Counted from the first letter of the stretch, positions 35,207 to 44,965 are shown. The stretch is 64,000 nt of DNA from Alcaligenaceae bacterium (GCA_013416395.1 JACCEP010000002.1:620001-684000), one strand, 5' to 3'. The notes: generated by a model not told the origin, from the sequence alone. A program made the numbers and translations.

Positions 35207-37228
35207 ATGTCTGCGCTGTTTCACCCTTTTTCGGGCGACCGGCTGCGTATCGTGGCAGTGGGCTTTCACGGCCTGCGTGATTTGCTCGAAGAGCTGGCAC
35301 CTCAGTACAGCACTATCGCCGAAGTTTCGGTTCTGGACAAGGCATACAGCGATGCGGTGGCCGACATTGCCGCTATGCGCGCTATTCGCCCTGTGGATGC
35401 GGTGGTGTCGGCTGGATCGAACGGCAGTTATTTACGACAGCATCTCGACTTGCCCGTGGTTCTGGTCAAGGCTGGTGGGCTGGATATTATGCGCGGCCTG
35501 GCCCGCGCATCGCGTAACACGACCCACATTGCGCTCGTCACCTATGGCGATATCGCCCCTGAAGTCAGGCACTTTTGTGACACGTTCGGGCTGCGTGTTG
35601 CATTGCGCTCGTACACCACCGAAGAAGATGCTGAAGCCTGCGTGCAAGAGCTCAAGACGCAGGGGGTTCAGGCGATTGTTGCGCCGGGGCTGGTTGTGGA
35701 TCTGGCGCGCACGTGCGGCCTCGAAGGCGTGCTGTTGTATTCGCAGGGGGCGGTGCGTGAAGCGATGGACGACGCCATCGAGGTGGCGCGCATATCGCGG
35801 CTGGAAGCATCGCGGCGCGAAAAGCTCAACACGATTTTGGGCAAGCTTAAAGACGGCGTGGTCGCCGTCAATATGGATGAGCGTATCGAAACCATAAACC
35901 CCTCCATGGAGGCCTTGATCGGTCTGCCCGCCACGCAACTGATCGGGCAGCGCCTAAGTGAGGTGAGCGATGCCCTGAGCCTGCAGCAAACCCTGCGTTC
36001 AGGCGACACGGAGTCAGAGCAGGTGGAAGAGGTTGGGGGCAAAATCGTTGTTGTGACACGTATGCCTATTATTGAGCAGGGGCGGCAAACGGGCGCCGTA
36101 TTGGTTTGCCAGGACCCCGTGGTCATCCAGCGTCTGGATCGCAACTTGCGGTCGCGCGCTCAGCCGCGGGCCAACATCACCAAATACAGTCTGGACCATC
36201 TGGTTGGGCAAAGTCAGGCCATCCGCGACGTCAGGGCTCGTGCGCTCACGTGTGCCCAAAGCGATGCGACGGTGCTGATTATTGGCGAAAGCGGCACGGG
36301 CAAAGAGTTGCTGGCACAGGGTATTCATCACGCCGGTGCCCGACGGGCCCAGCCGTTTGTCGCCGTCAATTGTGCCGCGTTCCCTGAAAGCCTGCTGGAA
36401 AGCGAGTTGTTCGGGTATGTGGAAGGTGCCTTTACCGGATCAAGCCGTGGCGGCAAGATTGGTTTGTTTGAGGCCGCGCATACCGGTACGATTTTTCTGG
36501 ATGAAATCGGTGAAATGCCGCCGTCGCTGCAGACTCGGCTATTGCGCGTGTTGCAGGAAAAAGAAGTACTGCGGCTTGGCTCCACGGAGCCGACGCCGGT
36601 GGATGTACGCATTATCGCGGCGACACACCGTGATTTGAATGCCCAGGTGCAGGCAGGCGGATTTCGCCGTGACTTGTTTTATCGCTTGAACATTTTGTTG
36701 ATCAAGCTGCCGCCACTGCGCGAGCGCAAAGATGATTTGCCGCTGCTGGCTAGCCATCTTCAGGAAAAAGTGGCTCAGCGTTTGAGATATCGCAAGCCGG
36801 GTGATGATTCTATTGTTGCCGCAATTGTTGACGTGTCACAACATTATGACTGGCCGGGAAACATCCGCGAGCTTGAAAACCTTATTGAGCGCACGCTGGT
36901 GTTTCGTTTGCCTTCGTCGTCCAGCAGCATTACAGCAGACGAGATCCTGGGCATTGCGCCCGAGCTTTTTACGCATCAAGGTAGGCTCAGGCCCGAAGGC
37001 TCGAGCGTGGGCGGCTTACAGGGCGGGGCTGAGCGCAGTGACGACACGGAGCAGGCTTTTGCGCCCCAGGCGCAGGGTCTGCGGCACAAGCGCAGCGCGG
37101 CAGAACTGGCACACATTAAGGCGGTGCTCGATGCCTGTCACGGTAACCGAGAGGCCACCGCTGCCAGGCTGAACATTAGCCGCACCACGCTATGGCGCAA
37201 GCTAAAGCAGCTTGGTGAAGGGCAGTGA
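35207..37228 (+). CDS. prpR: Propionate catabolism sigma-54 activator
   Basis: PrpR activates the prp operon in response to 2-methylcitrate. The 673 residues contain an N-terminal PrpR_N sensor domain (about 10-190), a PAS-like domain (about 215-300), an AAA+ sigma-54 interaction domain with Walker A GESGTGKE at 360-367 and a Fis-type helix-turn-helix at the end (NREATAARLNISRTTLWRKLKQL). The sigma-54-contacting loop reads GAFTGS (407-412) instead of the usual GAFTGA, a tolerated variation in some activators. It is divergent from prpB with 237 bases between. Confidence 0.95.
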   Translation: MSALFHPFSGDRLRIVAVGFHGLRDLLEELAPQYSTIAEVSVLDKAYSDAVADIAAMRAIRPVDAVVSAGSNGSYLRQHLDLPVVLVKAGGLDIMRGLARASRNTTHIALVTYGDIAPEVRHFCDTFGLRVALRSYTTEEDAEACVQELKTQGVQAIVAPGLVVDLARTCGLEGVLLYSQGAVREAMDDAIEVARISRLEASRREKLNTILGKLKDGVVAVNMDERIETINPSMEALIGLPATQLIGQRLSEVSDALSLQQTLRSGDTESEQVEEVGGKIVVVTRMPIIEQGRQTGAVLVCQDPVVIQRLDRNLRSRAQPRANITKYSLDHLVGQSQAIRDVRARALTCAQSDATVLIIGESGTGKELLAQGIHHAGARRAQPFVAVNCAAFPESLLESELFGYVEGAFTGSSRGGKIGLFEAAHTGTIFLDEIGEMPPSLQTRLLRVLQEKEVLRLGSTEPTPVDVRIIAATHRDLNAQVQAGGFRRDLFYRLNILLIKLPPLRERKDDLPLLASHLQEKVAQRLRYRKPGDDSIVAAIVDVSQHYDWPGNIRELENLIERTLVFRLPSSSSSITADEILGIAPELFTHQGRLRPEGSSVGGLQGGAERSDDTEQAFAPQAQGLRHKRSAAELAHIKAVLDACHGNREATAARLNISRTTLWRKLKQLGEGQ

Positions 37229-37319
37229 TCAATAGGGCCGCAAGCATAGCGTGAGGGCGTGTTGCCACACTGCTGACACTTATGTTGCGGCACCATGGTT
37301 GCCAAAGCCAGCGCACAAA

Positions 37320-37361
37320 AAAACACCCCAAAGTCGGTTGGGCGTGACCTTGGGGTGTTTT
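37320..37361. terminator. Bidirectional terminator between prpR and mdh
   Basis: Arms AAAACACCCCAA (37320-37331) and TTGGGGTGTTTT (37350-37361) form a perfect 12-bp stem with an 18-base loop. The A/T ends give T-rich tails in both directions. It lies between the convergent prpR and mdh. Confidence 0.82.
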
Positions 37362-37519
37362 GCAAGACCTGAGCGGCACTGAGCTGTTAAGGCTTGACTG
37401 CGTTGCCGTTTATCACTGGGGCTTTTAAAGCTTGACTGCGGTGCCGCTTAAACGTGCAGCCTTGCCGTAGCCTGGCCGCGCGCTAAACGGGCCGGGCGAT
37501 GTTTTGCCCGGCCAGCCCT

Positions 37520-38509
37520 TTACTTGAGCAGGTCTTTTACGCCGTCGCGCTCTTCGAGCAATTCGTTGAGCGTGAAGTCCATGCGCTCGCGTGAGAACTC
37601 GTCGATTTCCAGGCCTTCTATGCGCGTGTACTCGCCGTTTTCGGTGGTAACAGGCACGCCATAGATAATGCCCTCTGGAATACCATAAGAGCCGTCAGAA
37701 GGTATGCCCATGGTGACCCATTTGCCTTGGGAGCCCAGCACCCAGTCGTGCACGTGATCAATGGCGGCGTTGGCAGCCGAAGCGGCAGACGACAGGCCGC
37801 GCGCCTCGATAATGGCTGCGCCGCGTTTGCCTACGGTGGGGATGAACGTGTCGCGCACCCACGCGTCGTCGTTGACGAGCTTGGGCAGGCTTTCACCGTT
37901 GATGGTGGCAAAGCGGATATCGGGGTACATGGTGGGGGAGTGATTGCCCCACACTACCAGTTTCTCGATGTCGCCCACGGCTTTGCCAGTTTTGGCAGCC
38001 AGTTGCGACAGCGCACGGTTGTGGTCTAGACGCAGCATGGCGGTGAAGTTTTTGGCCGGAAGGTCGGGCGCGGACTTCATGGCAATATAGGCGTTGGTGT
38101 TGGCGGGGTTGCCCACGACCAGCACTTTGACGTCGCGGCTGGCGACATCATTGAGGGCCTTGCCCTGTGCCGTGAAAATTTGCGCGTTGACTTGCAGCAG
38201 GTCTTTGCGCTCCATGCCTGGGCCACGGGGGCGGGCACCTACCAACAGAGCGACGTCGGCATCTTTGAATGCTTCGCGTGCATCGCCATGCGCAGTCATG
38301 CTTTGCAGCAAGGGGAACGCGCAATCGTCGAGTTCCATCATGACGCCCTTAAGCGCCTTTTGAGCTTTCTCGTCGGGGATTTCTAGAAGTTGCAGAATGA
38401 CCGGCTGATCTTGGCCGAGCATTTCGCCCGAGGCGATGCGAAACAGCAATGCGTAACCGATTTGGCCGGCAGCCCCGGTGACAGCGACGCGCATGGCGGG
38501 TTTGGACAT
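37520..38509 (-). CDS. mdh: Malate dehydrogenase
   Basis: NAD-dependent oxidation of malate to oxaloacetate in the TCA cycle. I set the start at 38509 ([23 protein letters not shown]), supported by GGGAG upstream; the longer frame adds 50 residues of low quality. This gives 329 residues, the length of the cytosolic-type MDH found in betaproteobacteria. The nucleotide-binding [22 protein letters not shown] and the catalytic histidine in [11 protein letters not shown] are intact. It diverges from gntR, with the shared operator 190 bases upstream. Confidence 0.97.
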   Translation of the reverse strand: MSKPAMRVAVTGAAGQIGYALLFRIASGEMLGQDQPVILQLLEIPDEKAQKALKGVMMELDDCAFPLLQSMTAHGDAREAFKDADVALLVGARPRGPGMERKDLLQVNAQIFTAQGKALNDVASRDVKVLVVGNPANTNAYIAMKSAPDLPAKNFTAMLRLDHNRALSQLAAKTGKAVGDIEKLVVWGNHSPTMYPDIRFATINGESLPKLVNDDAWVRDTFIPTVGKRGAAIIEARGLSSAASAANAAIDHVHDWVLGSQGKWVTMGIPSDGSYGIPEGIIYGVPVTTENGEYTRIEGLEIDEFSRERMDFTLNELLEERDGVKDLLK

Positions 38510-38832
38510 TAATAATCTCCCGTTTGGGTATTGGAAATATGTGACAGCAACAGTGTAAATCTTTTGGCGTCTGGATTTCAGAGATTGCGTCGGCGGGCGG
38601 CGTGTATGGCCGGAGCGGGCCGGCGGCGAAATCTGGGGCCCGGGACGTCGCGCGGGCACAGCGGGGTAGAGTAGCGAATATTGAAACAGGCGTCAAACGT
38701 CTTATATCTTATATAAGACAGAAGAGTGTTAGACATAATTTGCCCGGCATGCGAAAATGGCGGGATTCCCTTTAACCAGATATTTTATTCGGCTCGCGCT
38801 CTTATCGATCCGTTAAACACTCCGTAACCGTC
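38510..38832. other. Divergent promoter region of mdh and gntR
   Basis: These 323 bases hold the operator at 38699-38720 and presumably both promoters. I see no gene. Confidence 0.75.
38699..38720. promoter_or_regulatory. Operator-like inverted repeat between mdh and gntR
   Basis: Arms GTCTTATAT and ATATAAGAC flank a 3-base spacer, followed by A. All 22 bases match 26144-26165 upstream of acnB. The site is 112 bases before gntR and could serve autoregulation and mdh control. Confidence 0.72.
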
Positions 38833-39603
38833 ATGTCCGACTCTCCCGTCACTGATCGCGGCTCTTCCCACGATCGCTCTGCCAGCAGCGCCGCGTTTAG
38901 CCCGCTGTATCAGCAGATTAAAGGTTTGCTTTTGCAAAGCCTTGACCGGGGTGAATGGAAACCTGGCGAAGCCATACCCAGCGAGCTTGACCTTGCGGCG
39001 CGCTTTCAGGTCAGCCAGGGTACCGTGCGCAAAGCCATTGATGAGCTTGCTGCCGAAAACCTGTTGTTGCGACGGCAAGGCAAGGGTACGTTTGTGGCCA
39101 CGCACAGCGAGGCACGTGTACGTTTTCGCTTTCTGCGACTCACTCCTGATGACGGCGTGCAGCCAGTTTCGGGTAGCCAAATTCTAGAATGTCGTCGGCT
39201 GCGCGCACCCTCCGACATTGCCGCCCTGCTCGAGCTACGCCATGGTGAAACCGTGGTTAATATGCGCAGAGTGCTGTCATTTAATAAAATGCCCACCATT
39301 CTTGACGATATCTGGTTGCCTGGTTCCGTGTTCAAGGGGCTCACTGTTGAGTCTCTGGGGCGCATACGCAGTCCGCTCTATGCCATGTTCGAAACTGAAT
39401 TCGGGGTTAGCATGGTGCGCGCTGAAGAAAAGATCAAAGCGGTCGCCGCTACTGATGAGCAGGCTGCACAGCTTCAGGTGCAGCCCGGCACATCGCTGTT
39501 GCGCGTCGAGCGTGTTTCCTACACATACGGTGATCGCCCCATGGAGGTTCGCCGGGGTTTGTACTTAACCGAACGGTTCCATTATCGAAACAGTCTTAAC
39601 TAG
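38833..39603 (+). CDS. GntR/HutC-family transcriptional regulator
   Basis: A 256-residue repressor-type protein. An N-terminal winged helix-turn-helix of the GntR class is at about 22-92 (PLYQQIKGLLLQSL, PSELDLAARFQVSQGTVRKAIDEL, GKGTFVA). A UTRA effector-binding domain follows (about 110-248), ending with MEVRRGLYLTERFHYRNS. The effector is unknown; a TCA-cycle acid would fit the location between mdh and sdhCDAB-gltA. The 22-nt inverted repeats at 26144 and 38699 are likely its binding sites, which is inference. Confidence 0.9.
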   Translation: MSDSPVTDRGSSHDRSASSAAFSPLYQQIKGLLLQSLDRGEWKPGEAIPSELDLAARFQVSQGTVRKAIDELAAENLLLRRQGKGTFVATHSEARVRFRFLRLTPDDGVQPVSGSQILECRRLRAPSDIAALLELRHGETVVNMRRVLSFNKMPTILDDIWLPGSVFKGLTVESLGRIRSPLYAMFETEFGVSMVRAEEKIKAVAATDEQAAQLQVQPGTSLLRVERVSYTYGDRPMEVRRGLYLTERFHYRNSLN

Positions 39604-39605
39604 CT

Positions 39606-39623
39606 GACGGGCCTGCGCCCGTC
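39606..39623 (+). terminator. Hairpin after gntR
   Basis: Perfect 7-bp stem GACGGGC/GCCCGTC with a 4-base loop directly after the gntR stop, followed by the weak T-rich GGTTTATGTT. It probably separates gntR from sdhC, perhaps only partly. A further inverted repeat, CCGATTT/AAATCGG at 39657-39684, lies upstream of sdhC. Confidence 0.45.
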
Positions 39624-39739
39624 GACGGTTTATGTTACATACACCCATGTTTCATACCGATTTGATACGTACGCCGTAAATCGGCGAAAATACCAGTTGC
39701 GCTTTGCATAAAATTTAATTGTCATCACCCGAGGCCATC

Positions 39740-40153
39740 ATGTCCGATACCGCTTCAAAGCCGCGTCCGCAGTTTCGAAACTTAAATCTTAAACAGCTCA
39801 TGTCCTACCGTCAGCCGCTGGCGGCCAGGTCATCGATTCTGCATCGCGTCAGTGGCGCTCTGCTCTTTCTCTGTATTCCGCTGGTCATCCTGCCTGTGTT
39901 CGCGCTTAGTGTTACCTCGCCGGAAAGCTTTGCAGAAATGCATGCATGGGTCTCCAATCCGCTGTTCAAAATTGTGCTGCTGGTATTGATCTGGGGCTAC
40001 CTGCACCATTTCTGCGCTGGCATTCGCTATCTTTTGCTTGACCTTCATCTGGGCAATGACAAGCACACCGGCCAAAAAACAGCCGGCGTGGTGTTTGGTG
40101 TCAGCCTGGCCCTGACGCTGGTCTTTGGTCTTAAACTGTTTGGGGTGTGGTAA
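39740..40153 (+). CDS. sdhC: Succinate dehydrogenase cytochrome b556 subunit
   Basis: Membrane anchor of complex II, 137 residues with three helices. SSILHRVSGALLF is the conserved quinone-site motif. H90 in HHFCAGIRYLLLDLH aligns with the E. coli heme ligand H84, so a b-type heme is expected. The ATG at 39740 has CCGAGG upstream. The stop codon shares a base with sdhD. Confidence 0.95.
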   Translation: MSDTASKPRPQFRNLNLKQLMSYRQPLAARSSILHRVSGALLFLCIPLVILPVFALSVTSPESFAEMHAWVSNPLFKIVLLVLIWGYLHHFCAGIRYLLLDLHLGNDKHTGQKTAGVVFGVSLALTLVFGLKLFGVW

Positions 40154-40533
40154 TGGCTCAAGAACTTCTCGGTACCAAGCGCCTGGTTGTCGGCGCGCAT
40201 TATGGCACTGCCGATTTCATCGTCCAGCGTGTCACGGCGGTCATCATGGCCGTTTACACCATTATTCTGGGCCTGGGCATTCTGTTCACCCCCGAGCTTA
40301 CGTTCGAATCCTGGCGCCATCTGTTTACATTCACCTGTTTCCAGCTTCCCCTCGGGCAGCTGCTGGCAACGCTGGCGTTTCTGTCGGTAGCCTGGCATGC
40401 GTGGGTTGGCGTGCGTGACATCTGGATGGACTACGTCCGGTCAGCAGGCCTGCGCTTGTTCCTGCAGGCACTCACGCTTTTGTGGCTGGTGGGTTCGATC
40501 GTCTTTTTTGCAAAAATTCTCTGGAGTCTATAA
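40153..40533 (+). CDS. sdhD: Succinate dehydrogenase membrane anchor subunit
   Basis: Second anchor of complex II, 126 residues with three helices. The start at 40153 (MAQELLGTKRLVVGAHYGTADFI) overlaps the sdhC stop by one base. The quinone-site acidic and tyrosine pair is in GVRDIWMDYVR. The first-helix motif FIVQRVTAVIMAVYT is typical of SdhD. Confidence 0.95.
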   Translation: MAQELLGTKRLVVGAHYGTADFIVQRVTAVIMAVYTIILGLGILFTPELTFESWRHLFTFTCFQLPLGQLLATLAFLSVAWHAWVGVRDIWMDYVRSAGLRLFLQALTLLWLVGSIVFFAKILWSL

Positions 40534-40536
40534 GCC

Positions 40537-42312
40537 GTGGCAGCTGTCAAAACTACTTTACCGCGCCGCCAGTTTGATGTGGTCGTCGTCGGGGCCGGCG
40601 GGGCCGGCATGCGTTGCTCTCTGCAACTGGCTCAGGCGGGCCTCTCAGTGGCCGTACTCACGAAAGTGTTCCCCACCCGTTCACACACGGTTGCCGCACA
40701 AGGTGGTGTCAGTGCATCGCTGGGTAACATGAGCGAAGACCACTGGTACTGGCACATGTACGATACCGTCAAGGGCTCTGACTGGCTCGGCGACCAGGAC
40801 GCCATCGAATTCATGTGTCGCGAAGCGCCAAATGCTGTGTACGAACTCGAACACTTCGGCATGCCGTTTGACCGTAATGCCGACGGCACAATTTACCAGC
40901 GTCCGTTTGGCGGGCATACCGCGCGTTTTGGCGAAAAGCCCGTGCAGCGTGCCTGTGCTGCTGCAGACCGTACCGGTCATGCCATGCTGCACACGCTGTA
41001 TCAGCGCAACGTGGCTGCACGCACACAGTTTTTCGTAGAGTGGATGGCGCTTGACCTGCTGCGCAATCAAGCGGGTGACGTGCTCGGCGTTACAGCTCTT
41101 GAAATGGAAACCGGTGAAATCTACGTACTTGAGGCCAAGCAAACTGTGCTGGCCACAGGCGGAGCAGGGCGCATTTGGGCGGCTTCCACCAACGCCTTCA
41201 TCAACACCGGCGACGGTCTGGGCATGGCCGCGCGAGCCGGGCTTCCTCTTGAAGATATGGAATTCTGGCAATTCCACCCCACAGGCGTTGCCGGTGCGGG
41301 CGTACTTATCACCGAGGGTGTTCGTGGCGAGGGCGGTATTCTGCTCAATAAAGACGGTGAGCGTTTCATGGAGCGCTATGCGCCAACCCTGAAAGACCTG
41401 GCACCGCGCGACTTTGTTTCCCGCTCAATGGACCAAGAAATTAAAGAAGGTCGTGGTTGCGGCGATGGCAGCTATGTCACGCTCAAGCTCGATCATCTGG
41501 GCGCCGACACCATCATGAAGCGTCTGCCTTCCATCCGCGAAATTGCCATCAAGTTCGCAAACGTCGACCCCATTAAAGAACCGATTCCGGTAGTGCCGAC
41601 CATTCATTATCAGATGGGTGGTGTGCCCACCAATCTTTACGGGCAGGTCATGACGTACGCCAACGGCGAAAACACTCCGGTCAACGGTTTGTATGCCATC
41701 GGCGAGTGTGCTGCTACATCGGTACACGGCGCCAACCGCCTGGGTACCAACTCCTTGCTCGATCTTATCGTGTTCGGCCGTTCTGCCGGCAATCATATTG
41801 TCGAATCGCACCCCGAGCGCCAGCACGCCCACCAAGACATCCCTGAGTCAGCCATCGACGCTTCACTCGATCGCGTCAACAAGGTTGAGTCGCGCTCATC
41901 GGGCGAAAACGTTTATCAGGTGCATGACGCCATGCGCAACTGCATGCAGGCGCATTGCGGTGTGTTCCGTACCCTCAAGCTGCTCAACGAAGGCGTTGAG
42001 CAAATGGAACAAATCTCCCAGCGTGTTGAGCAGGTGTACTTCAAAGACAAATCCAAGATCTTCAATACAGCGCGTGTAGAAGCGCTTGAGCTTGGCAATA
42101 TGATCGAAGTTGCTCGCGCAACCACAAAATCGGCCGCCAATCGTTTTGAAAGTCGTGGCGCGCATGCGCTCGATGATTACCCCGAGCGTGACGATGAGAA
42201 GTGGCTGCGTCACTCCTTATGGTATTCCGAAGGCAGCCGCCTCGACTACAAGCCAGTGCAATTGAAGCCTCTCTCTGTAGACAGCTTCCCGCCCAAGGCC
42301 CGGACATTCTAA
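40537..42312 (+). CDS. sdhA: Succinate dehydrogenase flavoprotein subunit
   Basis: Oxidises succinate to fumarate; 591 residues with covalently bound FAD. The dinucleotide fold is VVVVGAGGAGMRCS. The histidine that binds FAD lies in RSHTVAAQGGVSA. The active-site region HPTGVAGAGVLITEGVRGEGG and the base RSMDQEIKEGRG are intact. The start is GTG, 3 bases after the sdhD stop. It follows the standard sdhCDAB order. Confidence 0.98.
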   Translation: MAAVKTTLPRRQFDVVVVGAGGAGMRCSLQLAQAGLSVAVLTKVFPTRSHTVAAQGGVSASLGNMSEDHWYWHMYDTVKGSDWLGDQDAIEFMCREAPNAVYELEHFGMPFDRNADGTIYQRPFGGHTARFGEKPVQRACAAADRTGHAMLHTLYQRNVAARTQFFVEWMALDLLRNQAGDVLGVTALEMETGEIYVLEAKQTVLATGGAGRIWAASTNAFINTGDGLGMAARAGLPLEDMEFWQFHPTGVAGAGVLITEGVRGEGGILLNKDGERFMERYAPTLKDLAPRDFVSRSMDQEIKEGRGCGDGSYVTLKLDHLGADTIMKRLPSIREIAIKFANVDPIKEPIPVVPTIHYQMGGVPTNLYGQVMTYANGENTPVNGLYAIGECAATSVHGANRLGTNSLLDLIVFGRSAGNHIVESHPERQHAHQDIPESAIDASLDRVNKVESRSSGENVYQVHDAMRNCMQAHCGVFRTLKLLNEGVEQMEQISQRVEQVYFKDKSKIFNTARVEALELGNMIEVARATTKSAANRFESRGAHALDDYPERDDEKWLRHSLWYSEGSRLDYKPVQLKPLSVDSFPPKARTF

Positions 42313-42325
42313 GCAGGATATTGAA

Positions 42326-43042
42326 ATGAGCGAAAAACGCGTCGTTAAATTTGAGATCTACCGCTACGATCCTGACAAGGACGAGCGCCCTTACATGCAA
42401 AAGCTCGAAGTCGCGCTGCAGCCTACAGATAAAATGTTGCTTGACGCGCTCACGCGCATCAAACATGAAGTCGACGACAGCCTGGCGCTGCGCCGCTCGT
42501 GCCGTGAGGGCGTGTGCGGTTCCGATGCCATGAACATCAATGGCAAGAATGGTCTGGCCTGCACGACCAACCTGCGTGAGCTCAAACAGCCTATCGTGCT
42601 CAAGCCATTGCCTGGTCTGCCTGTTGTGCGCGATCTTATCGTCGACATGACGCACTTCTTTAACCAGTATCATTCGATCAAGCCATACCTGATCAACGAT
42701 CAGGCACCTCCCGAGAAGGAGCGTCTGCAGTCGCCCGAGGCGCGCGACGAGCTTAACGGCCTGTACGAATGTATTCTGTGCGCGTGCTGTTCCACTGCCT
42801 GCCCGTCATTCTGGTGGAATCCCGACAAGTTCGTTGGGCCCGCAGGTCTGCTGCAAGCGTATCGCTTTATTGTTGATACGCGTGATGAAGCAACAGGCGA
42901 GCGTCTCGACAATCTTGAAGACCCTTACCGTCTGTTCCGTTGCCATACCATCATGAACTGTGCTGACGTCTGTCCCAAAGGGCTTAATCCCTCAGCCGCC
43001 ATTGGCAAGATCAAAGAAATGCTGGTTCGCCGCACTATTTAG
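42326..43042 (+). CDS. sdhB: Succinate dehydrogenase iron-sulfur subunit
   Basis: Carries electrons from FAD to quinone through three clusters; 238 residues. The 2Fe-2S ligands lie in SCREGVCGSDAMNINGKNGLAC, whose core cysteines are all present. The 4Fe-4S ligands are in CILCACCSTACPSFWW and the 3Fe-4S ligands in CHTIMNCADVCPKGLNP. It is 13 bases after sdhA. Confidence 0.98.
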   Translation: MSEKRVVKFEIYRYDPDKDERPYMQKLEVALQPTDKMLLDALTRIKHEVDDSLALRRSCREGVCGSDAMNINGKNGLACTTNLRELKQPIVLKPLPGLPVVRDLIVDMTHFFNQYHSIKPYLINDQAPPEKERLQSPEARDELNGLYECILCACCSTACPSFWWNPDKFVGPAGLLQAYRFIVDTRDEATGERLDNLEDPYRLFRCHTIMNCADVCPKGLNPSAAIGKIKEMLVRRTI

Positions 43043-43059
43043 CAGGTATTGTCACGTAC

Positions 43060-43320
43060 ATGAAAAAGCTGTCCGAACTCGAACGCGCCCGTCTGCGTTG
43101 GCGGGCCCGCAGGGGTCTGCTCGAAAACGACATGATCATTACCCGGTTTCTCGACCGCTTTGAGGTTGAGTTAACCGATGCTGACGTGTCATCCCTTACT
43201 TTGCTGTTCGAGATGGACGACAACGATTTGCTTGATGTATTGCTGGGCCGGACCGAGCCTGAGGGTGTTTACAACACACCCGATATCTGCCGGCTGGTTT
43301 CGCAGATGCGAGAGCTGTAA
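43060..43320 (+). CDS. sdhE: FAD assembly factor SdhE
   Basis: Small helical protein of 86 residues that promotes covalent flavinylation of SdhA. The motif RARLRWRARRGLLENDMIITRFLDRF contains the conserved RGxxE that contacts SdhA. It lies between sdhB and gltA, as in many betaproteobacteria, so the chaperone is made with its target. Confidence 0.95.
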   Translation: MKKLSELERARLRWRARRGLLENDMIITRFLDRFEVELTDADVSSLTLLFEMDDNDLLDVLLGRTEPEGVYNTPDICRLVSQMREL

Positions 43321-43335
43321 TTTTTAAGGAAGATT

Positions 43336-44643
43336 GTGATGCAATTGTCAGACAAGAAGGCCACGCTATCGTTTTCCGATGACAGCGCGCCTATTGAGTT
43401 TCCTGTTTATCAGGGGACGCTTGGGCCCGACGTTATTGACATTCGTAAGCTGTATGGCCAGAGCGGCATGTTTACCTATGACCCTGGTTTTCTCTCGACG
43501 GCGTCGTGCGAGTCGGGTATTACCTATATTGATGGCGACAAAGGGCAGCTGCTGTATCGTGGCTACCCAATTGACCAGCTGGCCCAGGGTTACGATTTTC
43601 TCGATATCTGCTACTTGATCCTTAATGGCGAATTGCCCACACCGGATCAAAAGCTAGAATTTGACACAACCGTAACGCATCACACCATGGTGCATGAGCA
43701 GATGCAGGTGTTTTTGCTCGGTTTCCGTCGCGACGCACACCCTATGGCTGTGCTGACGGGGCTGGTTGGCGCATTGTCGGCTTTCTATCATGATTCCACC
43801 GACATCACCAACCCGCATCATCGTCATGTGTCCGCAATTCGCCTTATTGCGAAAATGCCGACGCTGGTGGCCATGGCCTACAAGCACTCGCTTGGTCAGC
43901 CATTGATCTACCCGAAAAATGACCTGTCCTACACGGGCAACTTCTTGCGCATGATGTTCGCCACACCGTGCGAAGACTACAAAGTCAACGAAGTGGTAGA
44001 GCGTGCACTCGACCGTATTTTTGTTCTGCATGCAGATCACGAACAGAATGCGTCAACCTCTACCGTGCGCCTTTGCGGTTCGTCGGGCACCAACCCGTTT
44101 GCCGCAATTGCAGCCGGCGTAGCATGCTTGTGGGGCCCTGCACACGGCGGTGCCAACGAAGCATGCCTGCAAATGCTCGAAGACCTTCAGGCCAACGGCG
44201 GTATCGCCAAGGTTGGCGAGTTCATGGAAAAGGTCAAAGACAAAAACTCGGGCGTGCGCCTCATGGGCTTTGGTCACCGCGTGTACAAAAATTATGACCC
44301 GCGTGCCAAGCTGATGCAGGAAACCTGCAAAGAAGTGCTCAGTGCACTGGGTCTTGAAAACGACCCCTTGTTCAAACTGGCCATGGAAGTCGAACGCATT
44401 GCGCTCGAAGATCCGTACTTTGTTGAACGCAAGCTTTATCCCAACGTTGATTTCTACTCCGGTATTGTTCAGCGTGCCATTGGCATTCCCACCTCTTTGT
44501 TCACGGCAATTTTTGCCCTGGCCCGCACGGTGGGCTGGATCGCCCAATGGAATGAAATGCTGTCTGACCCTGACTACAAAATCGGCCGCCCACGCCAGTT
44601 GTACGACGGTTCGGTGGTTCGCGACGTACCCAAGACGCGATAA
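43336..44643 (+). CDS. gltA: Citrate synthase
   Basis: Condenses acetyl-CoA with oxaloacetate. The 435 residues are of the long, hexameric, NADH-sensitive type found in gram-negative bacteria, with an N-terminal beta domain ([23 protein letters not shown]). The catalytic residues lie in [13 protein letters not shown] and [15 protein letters not shown]. It is the last gene of the sdhCDABE-gltA transcript and has a strong terminator behind it. It is clearly distinct from the shorter prpC in the same window. Confidence 0.98.
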   Translation: MMQLSDKKATLSFSDDSAPIEFPVYQGTLGPDVIDIRKLYGQSGMFTYDPGFLSTASCESGITYIDGDKGQLLYRGYPIDQLAQGYDFLDICYLILNGELPTPDQKLEFDTTVTHHTMVHEQMQVFLLGFRRDAHPMAVLTGLVGALSAFYHDSTDITNPHHRHVSAIRLIAKMPTLVAMAYKHSLGQPLIYPKNDLSYTGNFLRMMFATPCEDYKVNEVVERALDRIFVLHADHEQNASTSTVRLCGSSGTNPFAAIAAGVACLWGPAHGGANEACLQMLEDLQANGGIAKVGEFMEKVKDKNSGVRLMGFGHRVYKNYDPRAKLMQETCKEVLSALGLENDPLFKLAMEVERIALEDPYFVERKLYPNVDFYSGIVQRAIGIPTSLFTAIFALARTVGWIAQWNEMLSDPDYKIGRPRQLYDGSVVRDVPKTR

Positions 44644-44668
44644 CGTCCGGGCCTAGGCCCGCAGCAGT

Positions 44669-44698
44669 AAAAAAAACCCGGCCTGTGCCGGGTTTTTT
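44669..44698 (+). terminator. Intrinsic terminator of the sdh-gltA operon
   Basis: A G+C stem (CCCGGC/GCCGGG) with a CTGT loop lies between eight A and six T residues, giving a 12-bp stem. It is 26 bases past the gltA stop. Confidence 0.92.
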
Positions 44699-44933
44699 CG
44701 TCTCAAGATCGTTTGTTTGGCAGTTTTGATAGCCTGACGATGAGCCCGCACTGCTTGAGGCACGGTGAGCAGCTCTGCTTACGGGATAAATTCAGCCTGT
44801 TTACGGTATTTGTGCCTTTTCCCGCAAGGTTCACCGGAGCGCAGACGGGCCCTTACGCAACAGAGGATGCGAAAGAACGCGCGGCTGGCGAAAATAGGGC
44901 GTTGGCTGAAGAGAGGCGAGCAGGGTGGTGCGG

Positions 44934-44965
44934 AATAAAACAAGACGGGCATAAAGCCCGCCTTG
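44934..44965 (-). terminator. Intrinsic terminator of maeB
   Basis: On the minus strand a 10-bp stem (CAAGGCGGGC with GCCCGTCTTG, one G-U pair) is followed by TTTTATT. It is 45 bases after the maeB stop. Confidence 0.8.

Noticed and set aside
38510-38659. 50-residue N-terminal extension of malate dehydrogenase
   Set aside because: The added sequence is basic and proline-rich; the ATG at 38509 has a GGGAG site and gives the normal length.
39601-39739. Copy of the acnB/gntR operator upstream of sdhC
   Set aside because: No CTTATATAAG-like sequence is present there; only a weaker CCGATTT/AAATCGG inverted repeat is seen.
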